This document shows, piece after piece, positions 1 through 8,259 of a stretch of DNA of 64,000 nt. A program made the translations under genes and the position numbers. The DNA lies in assembly GCF_000143415.4 (NCBI RefSeq), contig NW_003314291.1, forward strand, positions 1,080,335 to 1,144,334. The letters are read 5' to 3'. The stretch's first letter is position 1, and each line of letters begins with the position of its first letter. The DNA is from Selaginella moellendorffii (taxonomy: Eukaryota; Streptophyta; Lycopodiopsida; Selaginellales; Selaginellaceae). The notes below the pieces were generated by a model, which saw only the letters and a program-made list of their open reading frames with translations, ran no database searches and had not been told where the DNA came from.

Positions 1-968
1 TTAGAGAAACTCTTTTTGAATTTCCCTTTGCTATACGTTCCCCTTGGTTTGGCCCCTTTGCTAAATGTGGACCCCAACCCCGTCGTGTTCCCCTTTCGCA
101 GATTATCGTTGAAGTGCACCTTAATAGCTGCATCCAACGCTTCCTTGTAGTTGGTCGAGTTTCAACACATCACCTCACCGCAAGCCTAGGTTTGCAAGCC
201 TGATATGAAGGCATGGAACACATCCATATCCCCCATGTCCGTGACAAGTATCCTCTTTGCCATAAACCCATTCACATACTCTTGAATGGTTCCGGTCTGC
301 TTCAGCCTACTTAGCTCGTCTCTTAAATGCAAAGTAGCATTCGGAGGAGCGTAAGTCGCGTGAATCCTTGCCTTCATCATTTCCCAAGTGGCCACCAGTC
401 CTTCGTTAGCCTCTGTCGTTCTCCACCAAGACTTGGCATTATCTGCCAAGTATGGTTTTGCATATGGGACCTTCTCTGAGCTTGGTAACCTCAATGCTTG
501 GAAGTAGTCCTCCATATCGTAAAACCAATCCTCCACCACCTTATAGTTGTTCACTCCCTTGAAAACTGGTGGGGGCTTTGGTTTGTACTTAGGAACTGCC
601 TGAGGGACTGATTGCACTTCGGTCTATTTGACCTTGTTTGGTTCTGCCTCCATCCCTACTGAAGGGTCCGCACCTTTTGCACTACCAGCATCCGCAGTCT
701 TTCGTTTTTTCTTCCGCTTCTTGTCACACTTTAGCTTGCGTACGAGAGTCTCGAGCAAGGCATTGGTCTGTGCCAATTGTCCTTCTAGAACGTCCAATCG
801 AGCCTTGGATGACCGAACCTCGCCACCGGACTCCTGTTTGGAAGTTTCCTCACTAGAGTCCTCCTCATGCAAGGATTCCTCATCCATAGCCTTTTGTTCA
901 ATCAGAGGCTCCAGCTCTGGCGGAGGTTCTGTCTCCGCCTTGGTTCGTTTATGCCTTGCCTTTGCCAT
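1..968 (-). pseudogene. Ty3/gypsy copy A, gag fragment
   Basis: This is the 5' part of a retrotransposon Gag, beginning near position 968 with a Lys/Glu-rich N-terminus, a short coiled-coil-like stretch (LDVLEGQLAQTNALLETLV) and then the capsid-like region with the plant Gag hallmarks WW, TWEMMKARI and LKQTGTIQEYVNGF. Gag packages element RNA into virus-like particles. The window edge cuts the copy before the zinc knuckle. It is dead: TAG codons interrupt it at about 622-624 and near 184-186, where copies B and C have CAG and TGG. Both changes are C-to-T type in a CHG context, as expected for decay of methylated cytosine. It belongs to the same family as the copies at 7327-12192, 13701-17762 and 34817-37208. 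Confidence 0.85.
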
Positions 969-1011
969 CTCCCAGAAATCCGCCTCTATCCTTCGCTAGA
1001 ACAGAGGAAAA

Positions 1012-1024
1012 GGCTCTGATACCA
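1012..1024 (-). other. tRNA primer-binding site of gypsy copy A
   Basis: On the minus strand this reads TGGTATCAGAGCC, the complement of the initiator tRNA-Met 3' end. It lies three bases inside the end of the adjacent LTR. The same site is at 12177-12189 (copy B) and 17747-17759 (copy C), each with one change (TGGTATCGGAGCC). It fixes the orientation of the elements and one LTR boundary. Confidence 0.85.
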
Positions 1025-1773
1025 AATTGTAAGCCACAAATTTTTCCTTTTCAATTTGCCAGCTTACCTCGTCTATCTGACCAACCCCACCTTGGCTTTA
1101 GCTAAATTCCCTCGCCAAGGTTCCCGCTTATGGTACCAGTTCCTACTTGGTCCTACTTGGTTTCAGCTACTCACTGCACGAGCCATAGAGCGTTAGCCAT
1201 CCATCCACAGATTCCCAAATCTCTCCCAATCCCTCTCCCTGGGTTAGACTGGACTTAAGGTTTGGCTACACTCCCCGCAGGCACAAGCAGCCAAGCACAC
1301 CAAGCTTCTAGGTTCCTAACATCCCTTGGTACCACAAGACTTGATCATGGGACCCTCTAAATCCCAAATCTTGGGTGTAACTCCTGCTTTGGGACGCCGG
1401 GGCAAAACACCATGGCCTAACGCCCCAATATGGGTACCTCTACCCCCCCACTTCCATCCCGAAGGGAAGGTCTAAGCCCCTAGGAAGGGCGAGGACCAAT
1501 GAGCCACAAGGTACTCAAGTGGGGCACCACTCCACATGAGCTGGGAGCACCGCACTCGATTTCTCTTTTGAGAGTGGGAGTTGCTCTTGAGCATTTCCTT
1601 GGGTGGCCCTTCCCACACCACTTGAGTCCATGCTCATTCCCACCCAAGGCCCCTCGGCCCCAGTCTCAACCTCAAGTCAATTTGGAAGCACCACTGGAGA
1701 GTTCCTTCAAGACTGGTTTCTAGACCTCACTATCCCTACTATACTTTTGGAACCCCCTGCAGCCCCCCCCCCC

Positions 1774-2156
1774 NNNNNNNNNNNNNNNNNNNNNNNNNNN
1801 NNNNNNNNNNNNNNNNNNNNNNNNNNNNNNNNNNNNNNNNNNNNNNNNNNNNNNNNNNNNNNNNNNNNNNNNNNNNNNNNNNNNNNNNNNNNNNNNNNNN
1901 NNNNNNNNNNNNNNNNNNNNNNNNNNNNNNNNNNNNNNNNNNNNNNNNNNNNNNNNNNNNNNNNNNNNNNNNNNNNNNNNNNNNNNNNNNNNNNNNNNNN
2001 NNNNNNNNNNNNNNNNNNNNNNNNNNNNNNNNNNNNNNNNNNNNNNNNNNNNNNNNNNNNNNNNNNNNNNNNNNNNNNNNNNNNNNNNNNNNNNNNNNNN
2101 NNNNNNNNNNNNNNNNNNNNNNNNNNNNNNNNNNNNNNNNNNNNNNNNNNNNNNNN
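1774..2156. other. Assembly gap (383 N) with low-quality right shoulder
   Basis: A run of 383 N follows a poly-C tract. The 2157-2460 sequence after it is LTR sequence in which most positions have collapsed into G or C runs; its residual words align in order with the LTR at 12750-12930. It should not be read as real coding or repeat sequence. Confidence 0.95.
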
Positions 2157-2484
2157 GGGGGGGCCCAATGGCCCCCAAGGTTCCCAAGGGGGGCCCCCCC
2201 CCCCCAGGGGGGGGGGCCCCCCCCCTGTTTTTTTTTTGGAGAGGGGGGGTGGTTTTGGAACTTTTCCTGGGGGGGCCCTTCCCCCCCCCCTGGGGTCCAG
2301 GTTTTTTCCCCCCCAGGGCCCCTGGGCCCCGTTTTTAACCCAAAGTAATTTGGGAGCCCCCCCGGGGGGGTTCCTTCAAGGGGGGTTTTTGGCCCCCCCT
2401 TCCCCTATTAATTTTTGGGAACCCCGGGGGGCCCCCCCCCCCCCCCCCCCCCCCGGGAAACACACGCTTTGGGCTTTCACCCCT

Positions 2485-2812
2485 TGACCTGTATTAGTAT
2501 TTGGACTCAATCTCGGACTCGATCTCGGACCCGACTTCAGACTTGGTCTCGGACCCAACTTCGGACTTGGTCTCGAACTCGATCTCGGACTTGATCTCGG
2601 ACCCGATTTTGGACTTGACTTTAGACTCGATTTCGGACTCGGTCTCGAACCTGATTTCAGATCTTGGACTCCGTCTTGAACTTAGTCTCGAACTCAGCCT
2701 CGAACTCGGTCTCCGAGTCGGTCTCGGACTTGATCCCGGACTCTATCACGAACTCGATCTCAGAGTCGGTCTTGGACTCGATCTCAGACTCGGTCCCATC
2801 CGATGAACTCTT
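2485..2812. repeat. Degenerate 12-bp minisatellite in LTR A
   Basis: Tandem degenerate units of the type CTCGGACTCGAT, with variants ending in CCGA or GGT. The same block occurs in every LTR of this family (6605-6880, 12970-13240, 34060-34365). Long artefactual Ser/Asp or Glu/Thr reading frames arise from it. Confidence 0.9.
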
Positions 2813-2877
2813 TGTCATTTCGGTCATGCTTTCGGGGATCTTTTAGCCTACGACACCTTGGGGAGTTGGTTCCTTAC

Positions 2878-3106
2878 ACTTATCTCTCTCCCCTTAAGCT
2901 AATTGGAAAAGGGGCAATTGCTTCATGAGAGAGCCTTTATTGGCTATTTTATCCCATTTATCTCCCAAGGTTCCAAGAATCTATGGTGACAGTATATCCA
3001 AATTTCATCCCATAATCACATATGTTGCACTCACCCCCTCTTTAGAAATGTTAATGTCTTCATTGACTATTGACTAACAACCTTTACTAAGCCAAGGGGA
3101 ACTAAC
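2878..3106. other. Unassigned AT-rich sequence between two LTRs
   Basis: This stretch shares nothing obvious with the LTRs on either side and has no convincing gene. It is either the original host DNA into which copy B inserted or a remnant of another element. Confidence 0.4.
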
Positions 3107-4754
3107 TGTAAGCCACAAATTTTTCCTTTCCAATTTGCTAGCTTACCTCGTCTATCCGTCCGACACCGCCTTGGCCTTTGCTAAGCTCCCTCGCCAAGGT
3201 TCTCGCCTATGGTACCAACTCCTACTTGGTCCTACTTGCTTTCAGCTACTCACTGCACGAGCAACGGAGCGTTAGCCATTCATCCACGGATTCCTAATCT
3301 CTCCCAATCCCCCTCCCCGGATTAGATTGGACTTAAGGTTCGGCTACACTCCCCGCAAGCACAAGCAGCCAAGCACACCAAGCTTCCAGGTTCTTAACAT
3401 CCCTTGGTACCACAAGACTTGATCATGGGACCCTCTAAATCCCAAGTTTTGAGTGCAACACTTGCTTTGGGACGCCGGGGCGAAACACCGTGGCCTAGCG
3501 GCCCGGTATGGGTACCTCTACCCCCCCACTTCCATCTCGAAGGAAGGCCCAAGCCCCTAGGAAGGGCAAGGACCAATGAGCCGCATGGTACTCAAGTGGG
3601 GCACCACTCCACATGAGCCAGGAGCACCGCAATCGGTTTCCCTTTCGAGAGTGGGAGCTGCTCTTGAGCACTTCCTTGGATGGCCCCTCCGGCACCAACC
3701 AAGTCCATACTCACTCCCACCCAAGGCCCCTCGGTCCCAGTCTGTAAGCGACTAAATTTTCCATTCTACTTTAGTCACTTAACCACACCTCCGACCACTT
3801 GGAGGAGTCTCATTCACAACCTCCATCAGTCCAATCCAGGACTTGGGACTTGCTAGCCCCGAGAATGGCATCCATGCCACTCAACATTTGCACTTGGTCC
3901 AAGTGCTCCACGTGTCCGATCCCATGACCGACACTCAAAGGTACCACCGACATAACAGCCCGTTACGCTAAGGCCATGCCCAATCACCTTTGCCACACTG
4001 GTAGTCCAATACCACTTGCATCACAGTCTTGGCTCTCCAAGACTAGGCAAACCATCCGTGAGTGGTCATCTCAGATCCACTCCTTAGCATCCTTAGGATG
4101 CCCACCGACAAGGGGAATAGCCTTCCCCAATATCCCTCTATCAATCCCCACTAAGTCCCTTTCTGCCCCTGGCCGTGTTTGCCAACACTGCCACTGGATC
4201 GAGACCCACAGGCCCGACCACTAAGTCCCATGGTCCTCTGGGACTTCCTCACCACACGACTGTGTCCTTGGTCACTACCCCAGAGGATTGCTCCTCTTCC
4301 TTTCCACAGTCTGGGCCTTTGGGACAACATTTCGGAACACCGTGGCCTTACGCGAGCCACCTGGGTACTCTCCTCGCCTTCTGCCCTTGGGTGCTCTAGC
4401 CATGGGCTTAGAGCGAGGTTCCGTTGAGCCACGCCTGGTATCCAAGTAGGTAGTGCCACCCACACTTGGACTGGGAGCATCGGCCAGTCGATCTCCCGGG
4501 GGAACTAGAGCCGGCTCTTGAACACTTCACCAATTGTCGGTCCGTGTTCACTCTAGTCTTGGACTTCCCAGTGGTCAGCTCATCACCCAACACTGGGTCT
4601 GGCCTTCCTGGGCCAAACTGGCCTTTCCTGGCCAAACTGGCTCCACTGGGCTCCAACCCCCACACTCTCCCTACTATACTTTTGGAACCCCCTGCAGCCC
4701 CCCCCCCCCCCTGGGGGACGATCGCTTTGGGCTTTCACCCAACTGCCTGTATTA

Positions 4755-5025
4755 GTATTCGGACTCGGACTCGGGCTCGAACACGGACTCGGACTCGGTC
4801 TCGGTCCCGGTTTTGGACTCGGACTCGGTCTCGGTCTCGGTCTCGGCCTCGGTCTCAGTTCCATCTCGGACTCCATCTCGGGTCCATCTCGGACTCCATC
4901 TCGGGTCCATCTCGGACTCCATCTCGGGTCCATCTCGGACTCCATCTCGGACTCCATCTCGGGTCCATCTCGGACTCCATCTCGGACTCCACTTCGGGTC
5001 CATCTCAGACTCCAACTTGGGTCCG
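4755..5025. repeat. Minisatellite in solo LTR
   Basis: Two kinds of unit are seen: an upstream CTCGGACTCGGT-type 12-mer and, from about 4862, a CCATCTCGGACTCCATCTCGGGT-type 23-mer repeated about six times. It is a longer-period relative of the 12-mer array in the other LTRs. Confidence 0.85.
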
Positions 5026-5323
5026 CCTCGTGCTTGCTCTTCGAGCATTTTGTTGGGAGTTCCACTCCCGCTCTCGACCTTCCAAGTCAGAGCTTTTAGT
5101 CCAAACATGTTACACTCGTTTGGCTTTCGTTTCGGCCACTACCACGTGGCACCCTTTCTGGCTCCACTTTGGGGCCTAGGGATTTTGTGTCTCACAACTC
5201 CACCACCCATAGACGAAGTTCGATGTCCTCATCGAACGATAAACTATTTTATAAAGTAACATCCGCATATGTTACCATTTCCATCCTTGGCACCTAGCCA
5301 ATATTTGTCAATAGTTTGACATT

Positions 5324-5610
5324 ATGCTTTATTTTGTTAAAGTGGAACTTTTCATTATCCCACTTATGGTGTGTGGCCACATGCCATTTTTATAACAACA
5401 ATAAAAAATTGAAGTTTTAGCTTTATAATTTATAAATTAAAAACTTTTCATATGATTTTGTGTTATAATATTGTGAAATATAAAAAATAAATTAAAAAAC
5501 TGATAGAAATATTAATAAATATTAATTAAGTACTAGGAAATGGCATGTGGACACATGCTAATTAATGTCCCACTTTATTGAATAAGTTCCACTTTAACGA
5601 AATAAAGCAT
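5324..5610. mobile_element. MITE related to the 13-kb transposon
   Basis: A 287-bp element whose inverted ends read ATGCTTTATTTTGTTAAAGT and, at the other end, ATGCTTTATTTCGTTAAAGT. The core TTTCGTTAAAGTGG matches the ends of the large elements at 19796-32807 and 42628-55867, and the left end also shares the subterminal word CATTATCCCAC. Two copies of the 22-bp palindrome typical of the large elements lie near its ends (5366-5387 and 5540-5561). Flanking CATT on both sides (5320-5323 and 5611-5614) may be the target duplication. It has no coding capacity and was probably moved by the large element's transposase. Confidence 0.8.
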
Positions 5611-6604
5611 CATTGAAGGCTCACCATGCCTTCTCCATATTCGTCAATGGTCTGACACCAAAGCCTCACTATGCCTTGCCCATCCTCTAAGGAGCATAGC
5701 CCCTCCAACTTAGAGGCTCATTTGACCACTTGTGGTGGTTCTCTCTTTTTATTGGTTTAGTTCTCACTAAACCTGTTAGAGACACCTTCTCTAACTCAAT
5801 CTCACTACTCATTCTTGAGTGGTCTCACTTTCCAATGATATAACTTTTGCACTTTGGAACTTTAAATTTTGACTTCTTGGAATCAATTTCCTAGGTGTCT
5901 CTGACACCTTGCCTTGCACCTTTTGTGCAACTCCACTTCCCATCCTAGGAAGTTCTCTACTTGAGGGCACCATCACCCTCTCTTCTATTTCGTGCCACCC
6001 TAGGGCACTAAATTCCAGTCATCATACTTTGTGTTAGGGCTGTTCATGGCCTTATCATTTGGCTACCTTACCACTCCCTCCTTTGGAGCTTCCCCTTTCG
6101 CCAAATCGGAGCAATTCAGAAACCATCCTTGGAAACACACTTCCTTTCCCGCAATTTGTTAGCCTCCAACACATTAGTGTTCCTCGCCTAACTTTGCCAC
6201 TTGGATTCCTTCTAAGGGATTCCACGGCCATATCTTGGCCAATGTAAGCAACCAAAGGGAACGACTTGAGAGACGATCCGTTGGGGTTCAAATATAGAGG
6301 GAAAGGGCCCATGAACAAGAGTGCACCCCCTTTTCCAATCGATTAAGGGTCTTGGGATATTTGGGGTTAAGCGTCCTTGGGTTTGAATAGTACTGGGCTG
6401 GGTGACCTCCCGGGAAGTCCAAATTCAAGGAGCTTACACAGTCCCAACCTTAAGTCGGTTTGGGAGCCCCATTGAAGAGTCCCTTCAAAACTGGTTCCTG
6501 GACCTCACTATTGTAAGCCATAAATTTTTCCTTTCCCCCTGCAGCCCCCCCCCCCCTGGGAGATGCATGCTTTGGGCTTTCACCCCTTGACCCGTATTAG
6601 TATT

Positions 6605-6880
6605 TGGACTTAGTCTCTGGCTCGATCTCGGACCCGATTTCGGATCCGACTTCGGATTCGGTCTCGGACTCAATCTCGGACCCGATCTCGGACCCGACCT
6701 CGGACTCGACCTCGGACTCGGTCTCGGACCCGATTTTGGATCTCGGACTCCGTCTCGAACTCGGTCTCGAACTCGGACTCGAACTCGGTCCCCGAGTCGG
6801 TCTCGGACTCGATTCCGGACTCTATCTCAAACTCGGTCCTAGAGTCGGTCTTGAACTCGATCTTCGACTTGGTCCCATCC
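6605..6880. repeat. Degenerate 12-bp minisatellite in LTR B
   Basis: CTCGGACTCGAT-type units in the same place as in the sister LTRs. Unit number differs among copies, which shows turnover since insertion. Confidence 0.9.
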
Positions 6881-7360
6881 GATGAACTCTTTGTCATTTT
6901 GGTCATTCTTTCGGGGTTCCTTTAGCCTACGACACCTCGGCGAGTTGGTTCCTTACAACTCCACCACCCATAGAAGAAGTTCGATGCCCACATCGAACGT
7001 CTCGTTTTATCCTACGATTTGTTGACCATGTCTCCGGGGGCATCCCCCCACTTAGCGGTGTGCCTAAGTTAGCCTCCCCGGCCAAGAGCCCATGACAACA
7101 GAATATAGGTGTCCCTATACTCCTCCCCTCACCACGCCCTAGTATGGGGTCGGGACTTGAACCCAGCCTTGCTTTACTAGGGGGTTGGGACTCGAACCCA
7201 ACCTCCGTAGAATACATCTACGGATTCGACATCCCCGCAGGGAGTCGGGCGTAGCTCCCTACGCCTGGTCGACCTAGCTAACCCATGCTAATTAGCTTAC
7301 CTTCGGCGCGCCTTCGGGTCCCAACATATGCCACTTGCTCAACTTTGCAAATTGATATTT

Positions 7361-7516
7361 TTAATTGAACTTTGCATAAGTACATAGAGTTCTGCCTTGC
7401 AGAAATTCCTCCACTAGATCTCGCGCGTTCGCTAGGTTCTCCTCCGGTTCCCATGTTGCTTCGCAGTGTGGAAATCCTTTCCACTTCACATGGAACTCTC
7501 TCACCTCGCGTCCTTG
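7361..7516 (-). pseudogene. Chromodomain tail of copy B pol, downstream of TGA
   Basis: In the same frame as pol but after a TGA (7517-7519), the sequence still encodes a chromodomain second half with REFHVKWKGFP and EATWEPEENLANA, followed by a natural stop at 7361-7363. Chromodomains on gypsy integrases guide insertion to particular chromatin. Copy D has the identical TGA. Confidence 0.75.
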
Positions 7517-7742
7517 TCACTTGCTCTTGCGCGCATTGAGGATGGCCTCGACTTCGTATTCCTCTTCCCCTTGGATAACCTCAGGTAAAGGTCTTACTTG
7601 GTCCTTGCGAAGCGGATCCTCAAAGTACGGCTTGAGTAAGTTCACATGGAACACTGGGTGCATCTTCCCCATCTCTCGAGGAAGTCGGAGTCGGTAAGCC
7701 ACTTTACCGATTCGTGCCTCAATCTCGTACGGCCCCGCGAAC

Positions 7743-7794
7743 CTGCTTAAGGAACTCAAGATCAATTCATTTACATGAATACATGCATTTTTAC
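7743..7794 (-). other. Putative spliceosomal intron 2 in gypsy integrase (copy B)
   Basis: A 52-nt segment reading GTAAAAATG ... CCTTAAGCAG on the minus strand. It contains in-frame stops. Removing it joins KLTQR to FAGPYEI, a normal integrase to GPY/F junction. The same 52-nt segment is at 35233-35284 in copy D; copy C has lost the region. Confidence 0.75.
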
Positions 7795-8212
7795 CTTTGG
7801 GTCAACTTTCGGCTGATCCCACTTGGTAGCCTGAGGTTCTTGGTGTTCAGCCACACCTTCTCCCCAGCTTGGAACTCTACATCCTGGCGCTTTAGGTTCG
7901 CGTACTTGGTTTGCCTTTGTTGAGCTCGTTCCAAGGAATCCCTCACTAGATTCCAAATGTTGAGTCTTTCCGCCGTGAATGCCTCCACTGCGGGTAACTC
8001 TCCATGATACTCGGCCATGCCGAGTTCCACAGGACCTTCAATAGCTCGCCCATTGATGACTTCCCATGGACTCACCCCGATACTCGAATGTGGTGAGTTG
8101 TTATAACACATTTCCGCAAGTCCCAAATGACTTACCCAATCGGTCTGGTCTCCCGAGACATAGCATCGCAAATAATCCTCCAGCTGCCTATTCACCCTTT
8201 CCGTTTGTCCGT

Positions 8213-8259
8213 CTGTCAAGAAGTGTTAGGACCACCAAACTTGACTTAATACCCCATAC
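8213..8259 (-). other. Putative spliceosomal intron 1 in gypsy integrase (copy B)
   Basis: A 47-nt segment reading GTATGGGG ... CTTGACAG on the minus strand, with a consensus branch site CCTAAC 14-18 nt before its end. Unspliced, translation stops four codons into it. Spliced, the hallmark HPQTDGQTER is restored. Counting from the second catalytic Asp, exactly 35 residues then precede the catalytic Glu. The same intron is at 13841-13887 (copy C) and 35703-35749 (copy D). Confidence 0.8.

Larger units (their letters stand above)
1028..2877 (-). mobile_element. LTR of gypsy copy A, right end missing and gapped
   Basis: It begins with TGTAAGCCACAAATTTTTCC, the same end as the LTRs at 3107, 12193, 17763 and 33274. 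It follows their order: CCCGG motif, poly-C tract, CTCGGACTCGAT minisatellite and the block GCCTACGACACC. It stops matching at about 2877, so roughly 450 bp of the usual LTR end are missing. An assembly gap (1774-2156) lies inside, and the 300 bases after it are of poor quality. Confidence 0.8.
3743..6438. mobile_element. Nested solo LTR of a related gypsy family
   Basis: It begins TGTAAGCGACTAAATTTTCC and ends GCTTACA, so its terminal heptamers are inverted repeats. It is flanked by the 5-bp target duplication CAGTC at 3738-3742 and 6439-6443. It contains no gag or pol, as expected after LTR-LTR recombination. Its middle shares the poly-C tract, minisatellite and hairpin with the host LTR, so the two families are related. 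A MITE sits inside at 5324-5610. Confidence 0.85.
3107..7326 (-). mobile_element. 3' LTR of gypsy copy B, with nested solo LTR
   Basis: The LTR starts TGTAAGCCAC at 3107 and ends GGGTCCCAACA at 7326, giving the expected TG...CA ends. It is interrupted between 3742 and 6439 by a related solo LTR. The usual block between 'cctcactat' and 'ccctgcag' (about 6512-6540) is replaced by a copy of the LTR start (tgtaagccataaatttttcc), as if by template switching. A perfect hairpin (TTCGATG...CATCGAA, about 6980-7000) is conserved in all LTRs of the family. Confidence 0.85.

Noticed and set aside
2157-2460. G- and C-homopolymer-rich stretch that could look like G-quadruplex DNA
   Set aside because: It follows an N gap, and residual words align in order with normal LTR sequence, so it is degraded base calling.
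2501-2846. Long Ser/Asp- or Glu/Thr-repeat open frames in the LTRs (also at 4583-5259, 6485-6906, 12977-13279 and 34058-34396)
   Set aside because: They are translations of the CTCGGACTCGAT minisatellite in several frames on both strands and vary with unit number. They are not genes.
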